Source: SURF-32 sp964648365 (GTDB lineage: Bacteria; Planctomycetota; Phycisphaerae; UBA1845). Taken from it: a DNA stretch of 11,701 nucleotides. The DNA lies in the NCBI GenBank assembly GCA_964648365.1, contig CAZYLK010000187.1, forward strand, positions 1 to 11,701, read 5' to 3'. A program made the translations under genes and the position numbers. Within the stretch, counting starts at the first letter, position 1; every line of letters begins with the position of its first letter. The notes below the pieces were generated by a model. That model ran no database searches. It was not told the origin of the DNA and saw nothing but the letters and a program-made list of their open reading frames with translations. Below, piece by piece: positions 1-6,917 of this stretch.

Positions 1-1694
1 ACCGACCGCCGCCCGTTGAACGTGTTGACGATCGGCTCGAAGGCCACCTCGCAGGTGCGGTGGTCTTTGAGCGGCTCGAGCTGGTCCGCCATGCCGAAGC
101 CGATGGCTTTGATGACGCAGTCGGACTCGGCGAAGACCGCCTGCAAGTGGCGGCTGTCTTTGCCGACGCAGCGCGGCTCCGCGGCCAGCGTCAGCGCGGG
201 CGAGGCGAACACGGGCTTGGGGTTGCCGGCGCCGAAGGGTCCGATGCGGGCGATCCAGGTGAGCGTGTCGAGCGTCATGTCGCGGATGGAGGTCACGCCG
301 TCGACGCGCAGGGCCGGCATCAGGTCCATCGGCGTCAGCTTCTGATTCGCGACGCCCACGAACGCCTCGCGGAAGGCGCCGATGCGGTCCGGCGCGATGC
401 GCAGCCCGGCCGCCTGGGCGTGGCCGCCGTACGTGTCCAGATGTTCGGCACATTCGCCCAGTGCCGCGGTCAGGTCAAAGTGCCGGATGCTGCGTCCCGA
501 GCCTTGCCCCTGCCCGTCGCGGGTCGAGATGACGATCGTCGGCCGGCCGAACTGCTCCACCAGCCGCGACGCGACGATGCCGATCACGCCCGGATGCCAG
601 TCTTCGTCCGCCACCACGATCGCCCGATGCGCGTCCGATGCGTAGCCGTTCGCCTCCACCATCGCGGCCGCTTCGGTCGCGATGCGTCGCTCGACGGTCT
701 GCCGGGCGCGGTTCTGCTGATCCAGGTAGGCGGCAATCTCGCCGGCGCGGTGCTCGTCCGCCCGGGTGATCAGTTCCACCGCCAGCCGCGCATGTCCCAT
801 GCGACCGGCCGCATTGAGGCGCGGGGCGAGCTTGAAGCCGACGTCGTACCCGTCGATGTGACTGTTGGCGAGGCCGGCCGCCTTAATGAGCGCTCGGACG
901 CCCGCCAGCGGCGAGCGCGGCAGGTCGGCCAGCCCGCACTTGGCGATGATGCGGTTCTCGCCCACCAGCGGCACGACATCCGCGATGGTGCCCAACGCCG
1001 CCAGCGGAAGAAGCTCCATCAGCAGCTTGCGATATTCGGGGCTGACGCGGTCCGAACCGCACAGCGCCTGCGCCACCGCCCACGCCAGCTTGAACGCCAC
1101 GCCGGCGCCGCACAGGTGCGGATTGGGATAGCCGTTGATGCCGGGATGAACGATTGCCTCCGCGGCAGGGAGCGTGGCCGGCAGCGTGTGGTGATCCGAG
1201 ATAATCAGCGGCACGCCGCAGGCCCGCAGCGACTCGGCCTGCTCAGCGGCGCTGACGCCGCAGTCGATCGAGACGATCAACTCCGCACCGTCCTTGACCA
1301 GGGTTTGCAGCGCATCGGTGGCCAGGCCGTAGCCCTCGGTGAGCCGGTCCGGCACGTAGAACGTCACGTTCGCCCCGGCCATCCTGAGCGTGTGCCACAG
1401 GATGCCGATGCCCATCACGCCGTCGACATCGTAGTCGCCGTAGAGGACGATGCGCTTCTTTGTGCGGGCGGCGTCTGCGATGCGGGCGGCCGCGGCGCCG
1501 ACGCCGGACAGTTCGCCCGGCGGCACCAAGTCAGCCAGGCGCGGCTCCAGGAACGGCCGGGCCTCGTGCGGTTCGCGCATGCCGCGGTTGTGCAGGAGTT
1601 GCGCAACCAGCGGCGGCACGCCCCATCGCGCCGCCCCCTCGGTTCGTCCATCCCATTCCGGCTCGATAATCCAGCGCTTGGCCACCGGCGACAT
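1..1694 (-). CDS. recJ: Single-stranded-DNA-specific 5'-3' exonuclease RecJ (C-terminal end cut by window edge)
   Basis: RecJ is the cytoplasmic 5'-3' exonuclease on single-stranded DNA used in RecF-pathway recombination and in mismatch and base-excision repair. The minus-strand reading is open from ATG at 1694-1692 to the window edge (564 codons). It shows the DHH-family signatures in order: DYDVDG near residue 87, SDHH near 165-168, HPGVIGIVASRL, GSGRS near 396-400 and GGHAQAAGL near 420-428. The last visible residues (VNTFNGRRS) look like the final OB-fold part of RecJ. As E. coli RecJ has 577 residues, probably only a short tail is missing. The start is the first ATG giving a normal N-terminus (MSPVAKRWIIEP); the Shine-Dalgarno is weak. 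The neighbour upstream is divergent, and no clear promoter was found. Family assignment is very secure; the exact start is less so. Confidence 0.96.
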   Translation of the reverse strand, partial: MSPVAKRWIIEPEWDGRTEGAARWGVPPLVAQLLHNRGMREPHEARPFLEPRLADLVPPGELSGVGAAAARIADAARTKKRIVLYGDYDVDGVMGIGILWHTLRMAGANVTFYVPDRLTEGYGLATDALQTLVKDGAELIVSIDCGVSAAEQAESLRACGVPLIISDHHTLPATLPAAEAIVHPGINGYPNPHLCGAGVAFKLAWAVAQALCGSDRVSPEYRKLLMELLPLAALGTIADVVPLVGENRIIAKCGLADLPRSPLAGVRALIKAAGLANSHIDGYDVGFKLAPRLNAAGRMGHARLAVELITRADEHRAGEIAAYLDQQNRARQTVERRIATEAAAMVEANGYASDAHRAIVVADEDWHPGVIGIVASRLVEQFGRPTIVISTRDGQGQGSGRSIRHFDLTAALGECAEHLDTYGGHAQAAGLRIAPDRIGAFREAFVGVANQKLTPMDLMPALRVDGVTSIRDMTLDTLTWIARIGPFGAGNPKPVFASPALTLAAEPRCVGKDSRHLQAVFAESDCVIKAIGFGMADQLEPLKDHRTCEVAFEPIVNTFNGRRS

Positions 1695-1762
1695 CCTGTC
1701 TGTGGTTGATCGTGATCCTGAAAGCGATGTTGTCGGAGATTCGCCGCGGCAAGGCAAGCCTC

Positions 1763-1802
1763 GGAGCCCCGGCTCCCCCGAGCCCCGGGCTTTCAAGCCG
1801 GG
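1763..1802. repeat. Two adjacent GC-rich hairpins
   Basis: GGAGCC-CC-GGCTCC (1763-1776) is a perfect inverted repeat. It is followed at 1784-1802 by CCCGG(g)CTT-TC-AAGCCGGG, an imperfect stem with one bulged base. Both loops are only two bases, so in RNA the innermost pairs would open. No T-tract follows on either strand, so these are not classical terminators. They resemble the palindromic filler seen elsewhere in the window (2016-2076, 7004-7130). Confidence 0.55.
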
Positions 1803-1872
1803 CGTGTTGGGGCAGACGACGCAACGGGGGAAACGTGCAGGCGGGCAGAAGGACGCCCACTGCCTCGCCCCG

Positions 1873-1984
1873 GCAACGACGCAAGCGACTCCGCTTCGCG
1901 GCAACGACGCGAACATCGCCCCTCCACAGCAACGACGCGAACCACTCCCCTTCACGGCAACAACGCCAACCGTCCGGGACGTTG
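1873..1984. repeat. Imperfect 28-bp tandem repeat, four copies
   Basis: GCAACGACGC begins at 1873, 1901 and 1929, and the variant GCAACAACGC at 1957, so the period is exactly 28 bp. The ten-base head is well conserved. The remaining 18 bases are diverged but keep a C/T-rich tail (for example ACTCCGCTTCGCG, ACTCCCCTTCACG). A weaker copy may precede the array at 1845. The period is not a multiple of three and no reading frame is preserved, so the array is non-coding. The conserved core is too short and the period too small for CRISPR. It lies between divergent recJ and the regulator gene, about 110 bases before the proposed promoter of the latter. Confidence 0.75.
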
Positions 1985-2015
1985 ATCCACAACGGCGCAC
2001 GCCATCCGCCACACT

Positions 2016-2076
2016 CCCGCCATGAATGGCGGGGCTCTGAGGGGTAAACCCAGCCGCGGGGCAACGCCGTTGCCCC
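2016..2076. repeat. Palindrome cluster upstream of the regulator promoter
   Basis: Two perfect inverted repeats sit close together: CCCGCCAT-GA-ATGGCGGG (2016-2033) and GGGGCAAC-GCC-GTTGCCCC (2058-2076), with a short GGGG-TAA-ACCC between them. They end 20 bases before the proposed -35 box. They could be a REP-like dispersed element or an operator. The sequence alone cannot decide, and they do not overlap the promoter hexamers. Confidence 0.6.
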
Positions 2077-2095
2077 ACATTTCGCGGTACGTTGG

Positions 2096-2124
2096 TTGGG
2101 AGCGGTGCCGGCGATCTCTAGAAT
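2096..2124 (+). promoter_or_regulatory. Putative sigma-70-type promoter of the TIGR02147-type regulator gene
   Basis: TTGGGA (2096-2101; 4 of 6 to TTGACA) and TAGAAT (2119-2124; 5 of 6 to TATAAT) are separated by exactly 17 bases. A normal start point 6-8 bases past the -10 falls on or next to the GTG start codon at 2131, so the message may be leaderless. Confidence 0.5.
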
Positions 2125-2130
2125 GCCTGA

Positions 2131-3018
2131 GTGCATGCCGATTACGATCAACCGCATGACCGCGCGAACGCTGGCGACGCCGGCAACTTCCGCGACGTCC
2201 TGCGCGATGAACTCGCGCGGCGCTGCTCGCGGAACCCCCAATACTCACTGCGTGCGTTCGCGATGGACCTGGGCGTCGACCACGCCAGCCTGTCGCAGTG
2301 GATCCGCGGTCGCCGCACCCTTACCGAGCGCACGATTCGGCAAATCGGCCCCCTGCTGGGGCTGACGGACGCGCAGATCGCGTCCTGCGTCAGCCACGAA
2401 GCGTTGCAACGTCCGACCGGCCCGCACGCGGACGGCGACGACGGCGCCGCCCGACAAATCGCCGCCGACACGGCCGAAGTCGTCGCCCACGACCATCACT
2501 ATGCGATTCTGGAACTGACGCGGCTGGCTGCCTTCCGGCCCGACACGCGCTGGATCGCACGGGTGCTCGATCTGTCGCCGGACGAGATCAACGTCGCGCT
2601 GCAGCGGCTGCTGCGGCTGGGGATGCTCGAGATGCGCCACGACCGATGGCTCGACCTGACCGGCGACGCGGCCGCGACCGTCGAAGATTTCACCCGCTTG
2701 GCGCTGCAACGCTTTGCGGACCGCATTCAACGATCGGCACGTTCGAGCGACGCCGATCGGGCCGCCGAGCGCAGCGTCTTCAGTTCCACGACGCTGGCCG
2801 TCAATTCCGCCCACCTGCCGGCCGTGCGGGGTTTTCTGTCGCGCACGCGCGATGAACTGCTCGCCATCCTGCGGCGCGACGCATCCTGCGACGACGTATA
2901 TCAACTCGAAATCGCGTTCTTTCCCGTAACTCGCATTCACCCGATCAAGGAGCAGCCCGATGGGACGACCCGTGGTTCAATGGCAGATCATCACCCGCAA
3001 TCCCGAGCGTCTGACTGA
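2131..3018 (+). CDS. TIGR02147/DUF4423-type helix-turn-helix regulator
   Basis: Predicted cytoplasmic DNA-binding protein of 295 residues. Residues 19-80 form an XRE-like helix-turn-helix: FRDVLRDELARR, then YSLRAFAMDLGVDHASLSQW and a GRRTL turn with QIGPLLGL. Residues 122-269 match the DUF4423 C-terminal domain: YAILELTRL, WIARVLDLSPDEI, a winged-helix LQRLLRLGMLE, FSSTTLAV, and YQLEIAFFPVT near the end. This order is typical of the TIGR02147 family, whose targets are mostly unknown. GTG at 2131 is the first possible start, since an in-frame TGA abuts it at 2128-2130 and the domain begins near residue 19. There is no clear ribosome site. The last 20 codons overlap the next gene, and the tail after residue 270 looks unconserved. 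Co-transcription suggests it may control the VOC gene or itself; this is inference. Confidence 0.85.
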   Translation: MHADYDQPHDRANAGDAGNFRDVLRDELARRCSRNPQYSLRAFAMDLGVDHASLSQWIRGRRTLTERTIRQIGPLLGLTDAQIASCVSHEALQRPTGPHADGDDGAARQIAADTAEVVAHDHHYAILELTRLAAFRPDTRWIARVLDLSPDEINVALQRLLRLGMLEMRHDRWLDLTGDAAATVEDFTRLALQRFADRIQRSARSSDADRAAERSVFSSTTLAVNSAHLPAVRGFLSRTRDELLAILRRDASCDDVYQLEIAFFPVTRIHPIKEQPDGTTRGSMADHHPQSRASD

Positions 3019-3319
3019 GTTCTATACGCGGATGTTTGACTGGACGATCGACGCCGACAACGCGATGAACTACCGCTGTGTCAGGACCGGCTCCGACCGC
3101 GGCATCGACGGCGGCATCTGGCCGGCGCCGCCCGAAGCGAACGGTTTCGTTCAGTTGTTCGTCGAGGTTGAAGACGTGGCCGCGTCCGTCGCCCGTGCGA
3201 CTCAACTGGGCGCCCGCGCCATCGTCCCGCCGCAGAAACTGCCGGACGGCGACGAGCTGGCCATCCTGCATGACCCGGAGGGCATCCCGTTCGGGCTGTA
3301 CAAGCCGGCCGGCGGTTGA
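2960..3319 (+). CDS. Small VOC-superfamily (glyoxalase/bleomycin-resistance fold) protein
   Basis: A 119-residue single-domain protein with the VOC layout. Residues 5-30 give the first strand and the helix motif NPERLTEFYTRMFDW. Residues 63-85 give FVQLFVEVEDVAASVARA. The domain ends with LAILHDPEGIPFGLYKP (100-116). VOC proteins act as lyases, dioxygenases or binding proteins. The positions that usually bind metal appear to carry Gln7 and Gln65 rather than His, and Tyr114 near the last strand instead of Glu, so this copy is probably metal-free. No substrate can be named. ATG at 2960 has a strong AAGGAG (2947-2952) seven bases upstream, inside the preceding gene. The 59-base overlap implies translational coupling with the regulator. 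The gene converges on the glycosyltransferase, with only 49 bases between the stop codons and no clear terminator hairpin. Confidence 0.85.
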   Translation: MGRPVVQWQIITRNPERLTEFYTRMFDWTIDADNAMNYRCVRTGSDRGIDGGIWPAPPEANGFVQLFVEVEDVAASVARATQLGARAIVPPQKLPDGDELAILHDPEGIPFGLYKPAGG

Positions 3320-3368
3320 CGCCGACTCAAGCGGGCGCGGCCGGCTTGGGTTGGGGCGTGATGGGCGT

Positions 3369-5318
3369 TCAGCCCGCGTCGAGCGGGGACGGATCAGCGG
3401 CGGGTGGCGCACTCGGCGGCTCGTCGCGCGCCGCCGTGGTCGCGGCCACAGCCTCCCGGAGCGCAAAGACGCGATGGTTTAAGCCCGGCACGTCGCCCAT
3501 CGCGTCAACCAACCGCCCGACCGCCCGCGCCGGCGCCAACATGCCCTGCGCCGGTTGGCCGCGGACGGTGAAGGACTTGAATGTCACGACTCCGAGATCG
3601 TAGGCGGCAGAGTCCACCAGCATCCGCTGCTGCTGCCGCTCGCTGAGCGCCCCCAGCGCCACGACGTACGTCGGCGCCTCTTCAGGCAGCACCGACGCTT
3701 CCGCGGTCTCGATGTGAACCGCCTGCCAGCGCCGAGCCTCCACGCCGCCGATCACGGTCTCCGGCGCAATCGCCGCCAGCCACGCCGGCAGGGGCTCCGC
3801 ACCGATAGCCGTCGCGGTGCGATCGGGACGGAACACAACGGCCCGACCGTCGGAATCGTGCTGGCTGCCGAATACGAGTTCGAAGCCGTCGCCTGGGCTC
3901 ATCTCAGCCAGCGGCGGCGGATCAGCCGGCGCGTACCACGCAACGGTCCAGTGATTGGCCAGGTCGCGGCAGATCCACGGCGGTCCTGCTTTAGCGGGCG
4001 TATCGGTGACGACGTTAACGAACGCGCCCCAGTCCGGCAGAACCATCCGGCGGACCGTCGGTTCGAGCCGTGCGTGGGCCAGCGCAGCCGTCGTCAGGAA
4101 CAGCAGGCAGCCCATGATCGGCGCCGTCGCGCCCGGGATCGCGGCTCGCACGGCCCGCGCGACAACGTCCACGCCCGCCGCGACCAGAACCGCCATCGGC
4201 ACCAGCCAGACACCGAAACTGCGCGTGTAGCCCGGCGTGCCGAGCACCACGACGAGTGCACCGGCCGCCCCCGCCGAAGCCACAACGGCCAGGAGCCACC
4301 AACGCTGCTGGGACTTCCACGCGAGCACGGCCCCGGGGAATGCCAGCAGGGCGATGCCGGCATGAATCGGCATCAGTTCGTCGCACGTACTTACGAGCAG
4401 CCCGGCGAGGCTACCAACGCCGTCGATGCGCTCGCCAGCAGCGCCCGCCACAAACGTCACGGAATTCCAGCGATCGAGCGAATAGACCAGCATGACCGCG
4501 AGCACGCCGATACTCAACGCGCTGATGACGGCGCGAGAACTCCCGGCAGCGCCGCCGCCACCGGGTGACGACGAGCCGGGCACCGTGCCGCGGCGACCGG
4601 CACACAACCACGCGACCGCCAGCAGCGGCACAACCCAGTAGATAAAAGCCGAGAACAGCGCCAGACAGAGATGGATCGCGCAGAGCGCCGCGGCGGCGGC
4701 CGGCCACCATCGATCCGGCCGGCGCCGGACGAGTTCGAGCAGCACCATCAGCAGGCCGGCCAGTGCATACGCTTCTGCGTAACCGCGCGCCTGGGCGGCA
4801 TAAAACGCCGCATGAGGAGACAGCGCCACGAACGTTGCGGCCACACACACGGCCGCGGAGCGCCGCGTCAGGATCCACGCCCCCCATCCGGCCGTGAAGA
4901 TGCCCAGCACCGAAAAGCACCAAGGCCCGACCCGCGCGGCCCACGGACGGCAGCCGAAGGTGTGGATGCCGAGATTCGCCCAGAAGCCGATGGTCGTGTG
5001 CAGCGCCGCGATGTCCGGACGAGCCCGCAGGCTGCGGATCGCGCCGTGGCGGAGCGTAAAGAGGCTCGGCTCGAACGCCCGCGCCTCAGCCTCGTTGCTG
5101 ACGACGCCGCAAATGCCGGTGAACCGCATGATCAGCGGGATCTCGTCGCACTGCCACGTCCATTCCCGGGCGACGCGCGCCCGCAAGCCCGCGCCGGCGA
5201 CGATGAAAACGCCGGTCGCGCCGATCAACACCACGGCCACCACGCGGTTCGCCGTGAGCACCCGCGCCGAAGGCTCGGCGACGGACGCGGACGTAATTGG
5301 AATGCAGGCTGGGCGCAT
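3369..5318 (-). CDS. GT-C-fold membrane glycosyltransferase (PMT/ArnT-like)
   Basis: A 649-residue multi-pass inner-membrane protein. The first membrane helix spans about residues 25-46. The following loop carries WTWQCDEIP with Asp58-Glu59, the acidic pair typical of GT-C enzymes that use polyprenyl-phosphate sugars. AAQARGYAEAYALAGLL (174-190) matches the conserved QeARxY-type helix of this superfamily. Further hydrophobic helices continue to about residue 415. The rest, about 420-649, is soluble and probably periplasmic. Sugar donor and acceptor cannot be read from sequence. ATG at 5318-5316 is preceded by GGAG five bases upstream (5327-5324). GATAAT on the minus strand (5350-5345) is a possible -10, but the -35 (TTCAGG) is poor. 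The gene stands alone, divergent from the thiolase-like gene and convergent with the VOC gene. Family fold is secure; function is only general. Confidence 0.85.
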   Translation of the reverse strand: MRPACIPITSASVAEPSARVLTANRVVAVVLIGATGVFIVAGAGLRARVAREWTWQCDEIPLIMRFTGICGVVSNEAEARAFEPSLFTLRHGAIRSLRARPDIAALHTTIGFWANLGIHTFGCRPWAARVGPWCFSVLGIFTAGWGAWILTRRSAAVCVAATFVALSPHAAFYAAQARGYAEAYALAGLLMVLLELVRRRPDRWWPAAAAALCAIHLCLALFSAFIYWVVPLLAVAWLCAGRRGTVPGSSSPGGGGAAGSSRAVISALSIGVLAVMLVYSLDRWNSVTFVAGAAGERIDGVGSLAGLLVSTCDELMPIHAGIALLAFPGAVLAWKSQQRWWLLAVVASAGAAGALVVVLGTPGYTRSFGVWLVPMAVLVAAGVDVVARAVRAAIPGATAPIMGCLLFLTTAALAHARLEPTVRRMVLPDWGAFVNVVTDTPAKAGPPWICRDLANHWTVAWYAPADPPPLAEMSPGDGFELVFGSQHDSDGRAVVFRPDRTATAIGAEPLPAWLAAIAPETVIGGVEARRWQAVHIETAEASVLPEEAPTYVVALGALSERQQQRMLVDSAAYDLGVVTFKSFTVRGQPAQGMLAPARAVGRLVDAMGDVPGLNHRVFALREAVAATTAARDEPPSAPPAADPSPLDAG

Positions 5319-5546
5319 CGCGGCTCCGATTTCCGGATACTGCCATTATCGGACACTGGCGCGCCCCCCTGAACCCGCCGGGACGGCCACCATGGACCCG
5401 GGAGGCACGCTCCGAACGGCGGCCGTGGAACGCCGATTGCTAGCACCTTCGGCGCTGGAGAACGCGCCTGCACTCCGAGTGGGGACAGGCACAACGCGGC
5501 CGTGCGCCCCGGCGCGGTGCGGCGGTCGCGGGAAAGGTCGGCCCTC

Positions 5547-6917
5547 ATGATCAAGTTCGGACCCGGAAACCTCCGCATCCCCCGTTTCGAAAAACCCGTC
5601 TATATCGTGGCCGGCGGGCTGACTGACTTTCGCAAAAAGTACCCCGAGAAGAACACCTGCCAACTCTGCACCGAAGCCCTGCGCATGGCGGTCGAGGAAA
5701 ACGACCTGAAGGTCTCGGCCGAGGAGTATCGCCGCCGGGTGAACTGGTGCGTCTACTCCCAGTTCGCCGACCACTTTGGCGATCAGCTCCTGGCCGCGGC
5801 CAAGGTCCACGACTACCTCGGGTTCGACCCGCTCGGCAACATCGAGGTGAAGACCGGCGGCGCCACCGGCGGCTCCGCGGTGCTGGCGGCTGCGCAGGCG
5901 ATCGCGTCCGGCTATGCCGACTGCGTGCCGGTGGTCGGGTGGGAGCGGATGGACGAGGTGTCCACCAAGGTGGGCAATTCCTACATCGCCAGCGCCGCCT
6001 GCAAGGATTTCGAGAGCGAACTGGGCTGGATGTACGCCAGCTACTACGCCCTGATGGCCCAGCGATATCAGTACGAAAACGAAGTCCCGCGGGAAACACT
6101 CGCCCGCATCGCGTGCAAGAACCACGAATACGCCTGCTATTCGCCTTATTCGCAGAATCCCGGCAAGTACACGGTCGAGGACGTGCTCAAGAACGACATT
6201 GTCTCCGACCCGCTGGCATTTCTTGAGTGCTGCGTGATGAGCGTGGGCGCGGCCGTGCTGCTGCTGGCGGATGAGAAGACGGCGTACCAGTTGACCGATC
6301 ACCCGGTCCGCTTGTCGGCCATCTGCGGCGGTACGCACACGCTGCGGACGGCGGATCGGCGCGACATGCCCATCCTGCTGCTGCCCAACGAGACCGAGGA
6401 TACGTACAAGAACTACAAAGGCGCTCGCCGCAAGGAATGGCCGGGGTTCAGCTCGTTCCTGGCGGCCCGGATGGCCGCCTACCTGGCCTACAACATGGCC
6501 GGCATCAGGGATCCGATGGAAGACTTCGACATCCTCGAGACGCACGACGCCTTCACCATCAGCGACATTCAGACGTACGAGGACATCGGTCTGCGGCCGT
6601 ACGGTCGCGGGCGCGAGTTCATCGAGTCCGGCGACGCTTACTTGGAAGGCCGCCTGCCGACGAATCTGTCCGGCGGGCTGATCGGAACGATGCACGCCGT
6701 CGGCGCCACGGGCGTCTTCCAGATGGTCGAGATGCTGTGGCAGTTGCAGGGCAAATGGGACAAGTTCCACGCGGATCCCGAGCGCTGGACGCGCTACGGC
6801 AAGAAAAGGCCGGCGGATTTCCGCAGTTTGCAGGTGAAAAACCCGAAACGCGGCTGCGCCATCTCCCACGCCGGGACGGGCAGCCATGTGACCGTGTCGA
6901 TCATGGAGAATGTCTGA
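5547..6917 (+). CDS. Thiolase-like (SCP2-thiolase family) protein lacking the nucleophilic Cys
   Basis: A 456-residue cytoplasmic thiolase-fold protein. The usual V-E-x-x-C-x-S-G segment reads VKTGGATGGSA (101-111), with Gly105 at the nucleophilic Cys position. Other landmarks are kept: ETHDAFTISDIQTYEDIGL with His333, NLSGG then MHAVGATG with His383, and a C-terminal HAGTGSHVTVSIM. True SCP2 thiolases need that Cys, so acyl-enzyme chemistry looks unlikely. Thiolase-fold retro-aldolases such as steroid-degrading Ltp2 work without it and require a DUF35 partner, which this gene has downstream. Aldol or retro-aldol chemistry on an acyl-CoA is therefore the favoured inference; a non-catalytic or scaffold role is possible. 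ATG at 5547 has GGAAAGG (5531-5537) nine bases upstream. An in-frame GTG at 5502 would only add an Arg-rich, unconserved-looking extension. No convincing promoter was seen in 5319-5546. Confidence 0.85.
   Translation: MIKFGPGNLRIPRFEKPVYIVAGGLTDFRKKYPEKNTCQLCTEALRMAVEENDLKVSAEEYRRRVNWCVYSQFADHFGDQLLAAAKVHDYLGFDPLGNIEVKTGGATGGSAVLAAAQAIASGYADCVPVVGWERMDEVSTKVGNSYIASAACKDFESELGWMYASYYALMAQRYQYENEVPRETLARIACKNHEYACYSPYSQNPGKYTVEDVLKNDIVSDPLAFLECCVMSVGAAVLLLADEKTAYQLTDHPVRLSAICGGTHTLRTADRRDMPILLLPNETEDTYKNYKGARRKEWPGFSSFLAARMAAYLAYNMAGIRDPMEDFDILETHDAFTISDIQTYEDIGLRPYGRGREFIESGDAYLEGRLPTNLSGGLIGTMHAVGATGVFQMVEMLWQLQGKWDKFHADPERWTRYGKKRPADFRSLQVKNPKRGCAISHAGTGSHVTVSIMENV

Noticed and set aside
60..1709. 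Long plus-strand open frame of 549 codons
   Set aside because: It is antisense to recJ, its product is Arg/His/Ala-rich without domains, and the opposite strand gives a complete RecJ with every signature motif.
1873..1984. CRISPR array
   Set aside because: The period is only 28 bp with a ten-base conserved core and no spacers of proper length; no cas gene is present.
1531..2241. Minus-strand open frame of 236 codons across the recJ start and the divergent spacer
   Set aside because: It runs through the 28-bp repeats, the palindromes and part of two real genes in the wrong frame, with no domain.
3555..4568. Plus-strand open frame of 337 codons inside the glycosyltransferase
   Set aside because: The product is Arg/His/Gln-rich and low in hydrophobics, as expected from the complement of a membrane-protein gene.
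5346..6887. Long minus-strand open frame of 513 codons
   Set aside because: It is a mirror of the thiolase-like gene caused by high-GC codon use. The product has no recognisable domain, while the plus strand encodes a clear thiolase fold.
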